This document shows, piece by piece, positions 1-5,291 of a stretch of 11,846 nucleotides of DNA; the stretch's first letter is position 1, and the number at the start of each line of letters is the position of its first letter. Source of the stretch: DATGFB01 sp032160545 (GTDB lineage Bacteria > Actinomycetota > Actinomycetes > Mycobacteriales > Jatrophihabitantaceae); contig JAVHVN010000211.1 in the NCBI GenBank assembly GCA_032160545.1, forward strand, positions 1-11,846, written 5' to 3'. Below the pieces are notes generated by a model that saw nothing but the letters and a program-made list of their open reading frames with translations, was not told where the DNA came from and ran no database searches. The translations under genes were made by a program, and so were the position numbers.

Positions 1-273
1 TCGCTGGAGGTCACCCGTCGCCTCGGCGAGATGGTCGCCACCGGCTGGCCGGTGCTGGTGTCGCTCTCCAACAAGGATTTCGTGGGCGAGACGGTCGATC
101 GACCGGTCGGGGAACGGTTGACCGGAACGCTGGCCACGACCTCGGTCTGTGCGTGGCTGGGCGCACGGGTGTTTCGCGCGCACAACGTCGTCGAGACGCG
201 TGAGACGCTCGACATGGTTGCTTCGATTGTGGGCACCCGGCCCCCGGCGCGTACGGTCCGGGGCCTGGCCTGA
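1..273 (+). CDS. Dihydropteroate synthase family protein, FolP2-like (5' truncated by window edge)
   Basis: The frame is open from base 1 and stops at TGA 271-273, giving the last 90 residues of a TIM-barrel pterin-binding protein. Dihydropteroate synthase condenses p-aminobenzoate with dihydropterin pyrophosphate in cytosolic folate synthesis. The visible part holds the late barrel segment SLSNKDFVGETVDRP, followed by the C-terminal helices with TTSVCAWLGARVFRAHNV. The classical enzyme carries an S-R-K-x-F-x-G loop here. This protein keeps the lysine but has Asn in place of Arg, which matches the actinobacterial FolP2 subgroup as I remember it. That subgroup is reported to lack clear synthase activity, so I withhold the symbol folP. 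The start and N-terminal half lie outside the window. A 150-bp gap separates it from the next gene. Family assignment is firm; the subgroup is likely. Confidence 0.88.
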   Translation, partial: SLEVTRRLGEMVATGWPVLVSLSNKDFVGETVDRPVGERLTGTLATTSVCAWLGARVFRAHNVVETRETLDMVASIVGTRPPARTVRGLA

Positions 274-291
274 CCAGACTGAGCCGTCCCC

Positions 292-304
292 CGACCGTCG
301 GTCG
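292..304 (+). terminator. Small GC-rich hairpin after the folP-like gene
   Basis: CGACC (292-296) and GGTCG (300-304) form a perfect 5-bp stem with a 3-base loop, starting 18 bases after the folP-like stop. There is no T-tract, as is common in high-GC actinobacteria. The stem is short, so it may be fortuitous. The rest of 274-423 shows no convincing gene. A weak -35/-10-like pair (TTGCTC near 373, ATACCA near 396) could serve the downstream gene, but I would not rely on it. Confidence 0.25.
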
Positions 305-413
305 ATCCAGATTTCGGAGGGCAGGAAGCGCATCACCACGCCTCGCCATCGAGATCTGAGGGTGACCCGCGTTGCTCGAACTGCCGAGATGGGCATACCA
401 GTTCCAAGGAATT

Positions 414-418
414 GGAGG
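414..418 (+). promoter_or_regulatory. Ribosome binding site that fixes the LapA-like start at GTG 424
   Basis: GGAGG at 414-418 lies 5 bases before GTG 424. An in-frame TTG at 412 would overlap this Shine-Dalgarno sequence and have none of its own, so the GTG is the better start. Confidence 0.7.
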
Positions 419-423
419 TACCC

Positions 424-888
424 GTGACCCATACGCCCGACGAGGGGCCGGGCCAGCGGTTCCCTGGCCAGCGGTTCCCTGGCCAGCCGATGCCCGGCCA
501 GCCGATGCCCGGCCAGCCGATGCCGGGCCAGGCAGCCCCGCCGCCGCTACCGCAGAACGGTTATCCAGGTGTCGAGGAAGGGCCTACCGCCCCTCCGCCG
601 CACCGGCCCGGCATCGACGAGCGCGGTCGCGTGCAGCGCGGCAAGCTGAGCGCCGCCTGGACCGGCGCGGTGGTGGCGGCGTTGCTCCTCATCGCGTTGA
701 TCGTCTTCATCGCGCAGAACTCGGAACCGGTGACGATCCACTTCCTCGGCTTCAGCGGGCGGATCTCGCTCGCTCTGGCGCTGTTGATCGCCTCGGTGGG
801 CAGCGTGCTGCTGGTCGCGATCCCCGGCTCGTTGCGCATCATTCAGTTGCGCCGGGCGCTGAAGAAGAGCAGTGCGGAACGGCCCTGA
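424..888 (+). CDS. LapA / DUF1049 family two-helix membrane protein with Pro/Gln repeat head
   Basis: This 154-residue protein starts at GTG 424, chosen from the GGAGG 5 bases upstream. Residues 10-36 are a Gly-Gln-(Arg/Pro)-(Phe/Met)-Pro pentapeptide repeat inside a Pro-rich cytoplasmic head running to about residue 65. Two membrane helices follow, at about 78-97 and 115-134. Between them sits FIAQNSEPVTIHFLGF, the LapA/DUF1049 signature. A basic tail (QLRRALKK) ends the protein. In E. coli LapA works with LapB in lipopolysaccharide assembly control; actinobacteria lack LPS, so that role cannot be transferred and the function here is unknown. The gene sits 58 bp before ppk2 on the same strand and may share its transcript. 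The family call is strong from the inter-helix motif and topology. Confidence 0.85.
   Translation: MTHTPDEGPGQRFPGQRFPGQPMPGQPMPGQPMPGQAAPPPLPQNGYPGVEEGPTAPPPHRPGIDERGRVQRGKLSAAWTGAVVAALLLIALIVFIAQNSEPVTIHFLGFSGRISLALALLIASVGSVLLVAIPGSLRIIQLRRALKKSSAERP
451..531 (+). repeat. 15-bp tandem repeat inside the LapA-like gene, 5 full units plus 6 bp
   Basis: Two identical GGCCAGCGGTTCCCT units (451-480) are followed by three near-identical GGCCAGCCGATGCC(C/G) units (481-525) and a final GGCCAG. Each unit encodes one pentapeptide, so copy-number change would keep the frame. Near-perfect identity at the DNA level, including wobble bases, points to recent expansion by slippage. Confidence 0.95.
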
Positions 889-905
889 GCTGCACCCGGC
901 TGTTC

Positions 906-937
906 GCTCCAGCAGGGGGATGCTCCAGCAAGGGGAT
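906..937 (+). repeat. 16-bp direct tandem repeat in the ppk2 leader
   Basis: GCTCCAGCAGGGGGAT (906-921) is followed immediately by GCTCCAGCAAGGGGAT (922-937), with 15 of 16 bases identical. The repeat fills most of the 58-bp gap between the LapA-like stop and the ppk2 start and abuts the ppk2 Shine-Dalgarno sequence (GGAGGAG, 938-944). Each copy carries a G-rich, Shine-Dalgarno-like run. It may be an operator, an mRNA leader element or a simple slippage product. Confidence 0.85.
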
Positions 938-946
938 GGAGGAGCC

Positions 947-1765
947 ATGACCGAGGTCGCGCAGCCGAAAGTCCTGTCGAAGAAGGGTTATCTCAAGGAG
1001 GAGGCGCGGCTGCAGGACGAGCTGGTCGCTCTACAGGAATGGATTCGAGCGACCGGAAGACGACTCATGGTGATCTTCGAGGGGCGTGACACCGCGGGTA
1101 AGGGCGGCACGATCAAGCGGATCACCGCTCGGTTGAACCCGCGTACCTGCCGGGTGGTCGCGCTACCGGCCCCCACCGAGCGCGAACGCGGCCAGTGGTA
1201 CTTCCAGCGGTATCTCGATCACCTGCCGGCCGCCGGCGAGATCGTCATCTTCGACCGTTCCTGGTACAACCGCGCCGGCGTGGAACGAGTGATGGGGTTC
1301 TGTACCCCGGCGGAGTACGAGGAGTTCGCCAGGACAGTCCCGATGATCGAGCGGGCGCTGATCCGCGACGGCATCGTGCTCGTCAAATACTGGCTCAGCC
1401 TGTCCGACGGCGAACAACGACGACGGTTCCAGGCCCGCATCGACGACCCGGCGAAGCGGTGGAAGTTAAGTCCCATGGACCTCGAGGCACAGTCGCGCTG
1501 GGTCGACTACGCGGAGGCGAAGGACGCCATGTTCGAGTTCAGCGACATTCCGGAGAGCCCCTGGTGGGTGATCGATGCCGACGACAAGAAATCGTCGCGG
1601 CTGAACGTGATGGCGCACCTGCTCTCCGTGCTCCCCTATCAGGCGCCGACGCTGGCCGCCATCGAACTGCCCGCGCGACAGCAGCGCCCCTACCAACGCC
1701 CGCCCAAGGAGACCCAGCGGTTCGTCCCTGAGCGCTATCGCATCGAGGATGCGCCGCATCGCTGA
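947..1765 (+). CDS. ppk2: Polyphosphate kinase 2, class I
   Basis: The protein is 272 residues and full length for single-domain class I PPK2. It transfers phosphate between polyphosphate and nucleoside diphosphates, so it can regenerate ATP or GTP from polyphosphate in the cytosol. The Walker A loop is GRDTAGKGG (46-54). Walker B is VIFDRSWYNRAG (100-111), followed by ERVMGFC. The lid region carries RRRFQARIDDPAKRWKLSP (158-176). The conserved PAPTERERGQWYFQRY (75-89) and the WWVIDADDKKSSRLN segment are also present. ATG 947 is chosen because GGAGGAG lies just upstream (938-944). In-frame ATGs at 920 and 872 would add 9 or 25 residues, but the first lies flush against a G-run and the second lies inside the preceding gene. 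It converges on the ABM-like gene 31 bp away. Identification is very strong; the preferred nucleotide cannot be read from sequence. Confidence 0.96.
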   Translation: MTEVAQPKVLSKKGYLKEEARLQDELVALQEWIRATGRRLMVIFEGRDTAGKGGTIKRITARLNPRTCRVVALPAPTERERGQWYFQRYLDHLPAAGEIVIFDRSWYNRAGVERVMGFCTPAEYEEFARTVPMIERALIRDGIVLVKYWLSLSDGEQRRRFQARIDDPAKRWKLSPMDLEAQSRWVDYAEAKDAMFEFSDIPESPWWVIDADDKKSSRLNVMAHLLSVLPYQAPTLAAIELPARQQRPYQRPPKETQRFVPERYRIEDAPHR

Positions 1766-1778
1766 CGGCAGTGTCAGC
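1761..1778 (+). terminator. Hairpin overlapping the ppk2 stop, candidate terminator
   Basis: GCTGAC (1761-1766) and GTCAGC (1773-1778) form a perfect 6-bp stem with loop GGCAGT, and the ppk2 TGA lies in the left arm. It sits in the 31-bp convergent gap. No T-tract follows. Confidence 0.4.
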
Positions 1779-1790
1779 CGAACGATCGCT

Positions 1791-1805
1791 ATGGCGTTAC
1801 GCCAT
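1791..1805 (-). terminator. Hairpin with the ABM-like stop codon in its loop, candidate terminator
   Basis: ATGGCG (1791-1796) and CGCCAT (1800-1805) are perfect inverted repeats around TTA, which is the TAA stop of the minus-strand ABM-like gene. It pairs with the 1761-1778 hairpin in the convergent gap, so each gene ends in its own small stem. No T-tract is present. Confidence 0.4.
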
Positions 1806-2417
1806 CTCCGGGACCCGCAGATGTGCGACCGCCAGATCGAACTCAGCCACGTCGAGAACGGCCGCGTCGGCCTTGCCGGCGCTGGCAGTCCTGATCTGGT
1901 TCGACGCGTCCCGCGTGCCTTCCATCGCCGCTCTGGTCTCGAAGCACACGGAGGACACCGCGCGGCCGGCGTCGCGGTTGACCATGAAGCTCGCACTGCA
2001 GAAGCCCTCGAACTGCTCGATCTGGGGCAGCGCCTCGGTCTTGTAGACGGCGACCAGGGCATCGAGGCGATCCGCATCGGTCCGCAACCACGCCGTTCGC
2101 ACGCATGCGCCGTCACGGGTGGGGTGATCGCGATGCATCACCGCGACTTCCCATTCCTCGACGTCAGGACTGCCGCCCAGGATCTGGGCCGCCCTGTTCC
2201 GAATCGGCCCGACCTGACGGCCACTCGCCTGCATCGCGTCCGAATCCGCCCACGAGCTGGTCGCGATGCACCGGCCGGAATCCCGGTCGACCATCAGCGA
2301 CAGTCCGACGAAACCGTCGAGCTGTGCGAGTGCCGGCAGAACCTCGTCGCGGATATGCGCGATACCAGCGTCGATAGAGCCGGCCTTCGCCTGGATCGTC
2401 GTGGATCGTGCGTACAC
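1797..2417 (-). CDS. Tandem two-domain ABM-like (dimeric alpha/beta barrel) protein
   Basis: The 206-residue protein is an internal duplication. Residues about 1-95 and 103-200 each carry a helix, a conserved strand and a Asp/Asn-Arg-Asp turn: LMVDRDSGRCIATSSW in repeat 1 and FMVNRDAGRAVSSVCF in repeat 2, preceded by LPALAQLDGF and LPQIEQFEGF. This is the ferredoxin-like dimeric alpha/beta barrel pattern of antibiotic-biosynthesis-monooxygenase and related domains. Fusing two copies gives one barrel from a single chain. I chose GTG 2417 because the first repeat begins there (YARSTTIQ) and a GGGGGTGG run precedes it; the frame is open to an ATG at 2504, but that extension is Arg/Trp-rich and does not look like the domain. 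It is last in the leftward operon, 160 bp behind the LLM gene. The substrate is unknown; it may degrade or sense a small aromatic or quinone. Confidence 0.75.
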   Translation of the reverse strand: MYARSTTIQAKAGSIDAGIAHIRDEVLPALAQLDGFVGLSLMVDRDSGRCIATSSWADSDAMQASGRQVGPIRNRAAQILGGSPDVEEWEVAVMHRDHPTRDGACVRTAWLRTDADRLDALVAVYKTEALPQIEQFEGFCSASFMVNRDAGRAVSSVCFETRAAMEGTRDASNQIRTASAGKADAAVLDVAEFDLAVAHLRVPEMA

Positions 2418-2546
2418 GGCCCACCCCCAACATTGCTCACGGGTGACGCCCCGGCGGCACCACCGGATGGCTTGGACTCTGCTCCGATTGCTCGCGGGGC
2501 GCAATGGCCAGCAGCCGGCCGACCCGGACGATCGCGGCGCCCTCGA

Positions 2547-2558
2547 CTCCGCGCGGAG
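2547..2558. promoter_or_regulatory. 12-bp perfect palindrome in the LLM-ABM intergenic gap
   Basis: CTCCGCGCGGAG is self-complementary over all 12 bases and lies 20 bp past the LLM stop. It could be a repressor site for a separate ABM promoter or part of an LLM terminator. The nearby GGCC-GAT-GGCC stem (2563-2573) supports structure formation. The rest of the 160-bp gap (2418-2577) shows no gene. Confidence 0.35.
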
Positions 2559-2577
2559 CGGAGGCCGATGGCCGGTC

Positions 2578-3522
2578 TCATGCCTGAATGAACTCGGACG
2601 CGAAGGTGCGAAGCGTGTCCGGATTGAGCGCGTCCTGGAACCCGACGATCAGCTCATCGACGCCGGCCTGCTCATAGCCGGCGATCCGCTCCCGGATGGT
2701 GTCGAGGGTGCCGACCAATCCGTAGGTGCCCAGGCTGCCAGGGAACACCATCGGCGCCCACGGCGGCACTGCCGCCTGCGCCGCCTCGTCGGTGTCGGCG
2801 ATGATGCAGTACGAGGTCGAGGTCTTGGTGATGGTGGCGTAGTCACGATCGAGGTTCGAGCAGTGCTCGGCCAGCACGGCGTACTTGCGGGCCACCTCGG
2901 CCGGTGGCTCCTGCACGTTGCACAGGTCACCGTATTTGGCGACCAGCTTGAGGGTCACCTTCTCACCGCCGCCGGCGATCATCACCGGGATGTGCGGGCT
3001 CTGCACTCCAGCGGGCTGGTTCACGACGTTCTCGGCGCGGTAGTACTTCCCGTCGAGGGACGTGGACTGCTCGGTCCACATCGACGTGATGATGTGCAGG
3101 GCCTCCTCCAGTTGCCGCAACCGTTCGGGGCCCGCGGCGAACTCGTAGCCGAAGGACCGGTATTCGTCCTCGTACCAGCCCGCCCCGATACCGAACGTGA
3201 GCCGGCCGTGTGAGATGACATCGAGGGTCGACGCCATCTTCGCCAACAGCGTCGGGTTGCGGTAGCCGTTTCCGGTCACCAGCTGCCCGAGCTTGATCGT
3301 GCTGGTTTCGCGAGCGAGGGCCGCCAGGGTCGTCCAGACCTCGAACACGTACGCGCCGGGTGGGCCGAAGGGCACGAAGTGGTCCGGCGCCCAGATCGTC
3401 TCGAAGCCGCTGTCGTCCGCTGCCACGGCCAACTCGCGGATCGTCTCGAACGCGGCGATCGGGTCGGTGTAGCCGGCGAACTCCTGCGTGGTGCCGGTGG
3501 GGAGGTACAGGCTGAACTTCAT
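2578..3522 (-). CDS. LLM-class, probably F420-dependent oxidoreductase
   Basis: The 314-residue protein is a complete luciferase-like TIM barrel. These cytosolic enzymes transfer hydride to or from small organic substrates using F420 or FMN; actinobacterial members of this type usually use F420. Visible family features are the N-terminal strand MKFSLYLP, APDHF (45-49), LGQLVTGNGYRNPTLLAK (78-95), ISHGRLTFGIGAGWYEDEY (103-121) and IPVMIAGGGEKVTLKLVAKY (178-197), ending with GVDELIVGF. ATG 3522 follows GGAAGG with an 11-base spacer. It starts 48 bp after sigma factor A stops and lies on the same strand, so it is probably co-transcribed. Its leader resembles that of the MFS gene (see findings). 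The cofactor is inferred from family, not seen directly. The substrate is unknown; reduction of a xenobiotic or antibiotic fits the neighbours. Confidence 0.88.
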   Translation of the reverse strand: MKFSLYLPTGTTQEFAGYTDPIAAFETIRELAVAADDSGFETIWAPDHFVPFGPPGAYVFEVWTTLAALARETSTIKLGQLVTGNGYRNPTLLAKMASTLDVISHGRLTFGIGAGWYEDEYRSFGYEFAAGPERLRQLEEALHIITSMWTEQSTSLDGKYYRAENVVNQPAGVQSPHIPVMIAGGGEKVTLKLVAKYGDLCNVQEPPAEVARKYAVLAEHCSNLDRDYATITKTSTSYCIIADTDEAAQAAVPPWAPMVFPGSLGTYGLVGTLDTIRERIAGYEQAGVDELIVGFQDALNPDTLRTFASEFIQA

Positions 3523-3570
3523 GGTGAACGAGTCCTTCCGAGCAAGAAATCGGGACGATCTGCCGGCTGA

Positions 3571-4587
3571 TCAGAGGGTCGATGGGAAGCCGAATCGCTC
3601 TACCAGGGCGGGGTCGATGAAGGTGGTGATCGCGACGATGTGGCGGGTGTCAGTGGTGAGGACGGCCACGCCGAACGGGGTGAAGGGCTGGCGGGTGTCC
3701 GCGCGCCGGTAGGCAACGGCGGCCGGCTGCCCGTTGGCAATCGTCGGATACATTCGGTACAGCCCGGGCGAGGTGAGGACGTGGTCGGCGAGGTACGGCA
3801 CGCAGGTCGAGTTCCCGGACAACCACAAGCCGCTCGGCACCACCTCGAGGGTGGCGTCGCCACGCAACAGGTCGGTGAGCGCGGCGATGTCGGCCCGTTC
3901 GAACGCACTCATGTAGCGCTCAAGAATGCGTCGAGCCTCGGGTGAGTCGGGCTCGCTCATCAGCTCGGCGTTCGGAGCGATGTCGTCGAGCGTGGCGCGT
4001 GCCCGTTGCAGGGCGCTCTTGACCGCGGGGACGCTCATGTCGAGTAGGTCAGCGACCTCCACAGCGGGGTAGACGAGCACCTCGCGGAGCAGGAAGACTG
4101 CCCGCTGGCGTGGTGGCAGGTGCTGCAGGCTGGCGACCAGGGCCAGCCTGAGGCTGGATCTCGAGGCCACGATGTCGGCCGGATCGCGCGCCGACGTCAG
4201 GTAGATCTCGTTCGGGAACGGCTCCATCCACGGTGGGTCGCCCGCCGCCGCGGCCGGCGGCGAGTCCGGGTGGGCGCTCGTGGGTCCCAGGCCGGCGGGC
4301 AGCACCCGCCGGCTGGTGTGCGTCAGCGCGGTCAGGCACAGGTTCGTGGCGATCCGGTAGAGCCACGTGCGGACCGAGGAACGGCCTTCGAAGGTCTCCC
4401 AGCCGCGCCAGGCGCGCAGGTACGTCTCCTGGACGAGGTCTTCGGCCTCGTGGACGGAGCCGACCATCTTGTAGCAGTGGGCGATCAGTTCCCGCCGGTA
4501 CGCCTGGGCGTCGTGCAGGGCCTCATCCTTGCCCGGCGCCGCGGGCGCGGCAGGTGCGATGGGCACCGTCGCAGTCGATCGGCTCAC
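3571..4587 (-). CDS. ECF sigma factor A with C-terminal SnoaL-like domain (SigG/TIGR02960-like)
   Basis: This 338-residue RNA polymerase sigma factor directs transcription from its own promoter class. Region 2 spans about 30-95, with LIAHCYKMVGSVHEAEDLVQ (34-53) and RSSVRTWLYRIATNLCL (69-85). Region 4 spans about 143-200, with LPPRQRAVFLLREV and the helix-turn-helix MSVPAVKSALQRARATL. Residues about 215-335 form an NTF2/SnoaL-like tail (LERYMSAFERADIAALTDLL onward). This tail and length match the SigG-like ECF group. The DGGGK motif of ECF41 is not seen. Such tails are known to tune activity in related groups without a classical anti-sigma factor, and none is encoded nearby. GTG 4587 lies 4 bases after the upstream DHFR-like stop, with GGGAGG inside that gene, so translation is probably coupled. 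The target promoters are unknown. Confidence 0.92.
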   Translation of the reverse strand: MSRSTATVPIAPAAPAAPGKDEALHDAQAYRRELIAHCYKMVGSVHEAEDLVQETYLRAWRGWETFEGRSSVRTWLYRIATNLCLTALTHTSRRVLPAGLGPTSAHPDSPPAAAAGDPPWMEPFPNEIYLTSARDPADIVASRSSLRLALVASLQHLPPRQRAVFLLREVLVYPAVEVADLLDMSVPAVKSALQRARATLDDIAPNAELMSEPDSPEARRILERYMSAFERADIAALTDLLRGDATLEVVPSGLWLSGNSTCVPYLADHVLTSPGLYRMYPTIANGQPAAVAYRRADTRQPFTPFGVAVLTTDTRHIVAITTFIDPALVERFGFPSTL

Positions 4588-4591
4588 GACG

Positions 4592-5182
4592 TCACCGTCC
4601 TCCCGGGGAGTCCTGTGGGGCGGGCAGCCGAGCCGGCCGGTAGCTGAGCGCGGCGAGCCCAGGATCAGGACCCGGGCCGGCGCTGACCAGCTGCCAGGTC
4701 TGGGGGGAGCCGCCGGTCCGGTACGGCGTGGCCCCGTCCGCTGCGAACACCGGGACGATGGTGAGGTTCAGTTCGTCGACCAGCCCGGCGTCGGCCAGGG
4801 TCTGGCCGAACCGGCCGTGCCCGTAGACGATCAGATCGCCAATGCCCGCCTGCTTCAGCGATGTCACGCCCGCCGTCACGTCGCCGGGCACGATGGTGGT
4901 GTTGGACCACTCCGCTTCGTGCAGGGTCGAGGAGAAGACGTACTTCGGCATCGCATTGAGGTAGTCGGCGTACTCACCCGGAACGGACGGCCACTGCCGG
5001 GAGAAGATCTCGTAGGTTCGCCGCCCCATCAGCATGGCGCCGCTGGCCCTCAGCACCGCCAGTGCGTGTGCGGCGCTGCCCGGTCCGAAGAACGGCCCGG
5101 CCCACGTCGACGGCTCGCTCGTCACGCCGTTGAGCGACACCAGCACCGATTGCACCAGCCGGCGCGAATTCGATTCGGTCAT
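4592..5182 (-). CDS. DHFR/RibD C-terminal-domain family protein A
   Basis: The 196-residue protein has the dihydrofolate-reductase/RibD-C fold: LVQSVLVSLNGV (9-20), GAMLMGRRTYEIF (48-60), KYVFSST (80-86), DLIVYGHGRFGQTL (116-129) and LVDELNLTIVPV (134-145). Stand-alone actinobacterial members are NADPH-binding-type proteins whose substrates are mostly unknown; this is not a biosynthetic DHFR. The usual SLDG near the start is SLNG here, and the GG/GS loop is GHGRF, so catalysis may be altered. ATG 5182 is chosen because homology begins there. The frame is open to 5311, but that extension would run through the divergent promoter region and overlap the MFS gene. The Shine-Dalgarno sequence is weak (CTGGGT). 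It is the first gene of the leftward operon, and its stop is 4 bases from sigma factor A. It is a distant relative of the gene at 8267-8872. Confidence 0.87.
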   Translation of the reverse strand: MTESNSRRLVQSVLVSLNGVTSEPSTWAGPFFGPGSAAHALAVLRASGAMLMGRRTYEIFSRQWPSVPGEYADYLNAMPKYVFSSTLHEAEWSNTTIVPGDVTAGVTSLKQAGIGDLIVYGHGRFGQTLADAGLVDELNLTIVPVFAADGATPYRTGGSPQTWQLVSAGPGPDPGLAALSYRPARLPAPQDSPGGR

Positions 5183-5291
5183 ACCCAGGCAGACTCTCGC
5201 GGCTACCGAAAGGAATCGGTCGCGCCGATGCATTTTCCCGTCCGGGGAGGTCTGTACCGAGGAAGGCCTGACCGGAAGGAACTCATTGACC
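5183..5291. promoter_or_regulatory. Divergent promoter region between the two operons
   Basis: These 109 bp separate the first genes of two oppositely transcribed operons and must hold both promoters unless there is an internal start. I could not place a convincing ECF (GGAAC/CGTC-like) or housekeeping promoter by eye. The region contains an inverted repeat (5205-5220), near-identical direct repeats ACCGAAAGGAA (5205-5215) and ACCGGAAGGAA (5271-5281), and a T-rich patch (CATTTTCCC, 5231-5239). The MFS Shine-Dalgarno sequence, GGAAGGA (5274-5280), overlaps the second repeat. Confidence 0.6.
5205..5220. promoter_or_regulatory. Inverted repeat ACCGA-N6-TCGGT, candidate operator
   Basis: ACCGA (5205-5209) and TCGGT (5216-5220) are perfect 5-bp half sites around AAGGAA, placed 23 bp upstream of the DHFR-like A start. 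A further TTCGGT (5174-5179) lies at the start of that gene. The spacing resembles a TetR- or MarR-type site, but no such regulator gene is in the window, so its use is speculative. Confidence 0.35.

Noticed and set aside
451..531. Possible CRISPR-like array
   Set aside because: The units are contiguous 15-bp tandem repeats with no spacers, inside a coding frame.
2266..3213. Plus-strand open frame of about 315 codons opposite the LLM and ABM genes
   Set aside because: It is a shadow of the LLM gene, with no family pattern and no ribosome binding site.
3571..4587. Assignment of sigma factor A to the ECF41 (SigJ) group
   Set aside because: The SnoaL-like tail fits several groups, but the DGGGK motif expected in ECF41 is not seen. 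The SigG/TIGR02960-like group fits better.
5212..5242. ECF-type promoter pair GGAATC ... CGTC upstream of the MFS gene
   Set aside because: The 21-bp spacing is longer than the usual 15-17 bp of ECF promoters, so I did not call it.
5034..5291. An 86-residue N-terminal extension of the MFS exporter
   Set aside because: It is polar and Arg-rich, lies over the divergent gene and promoter region, and is not expected in DHA2 transporters. ATG 5292 has its own ribosome binding site.
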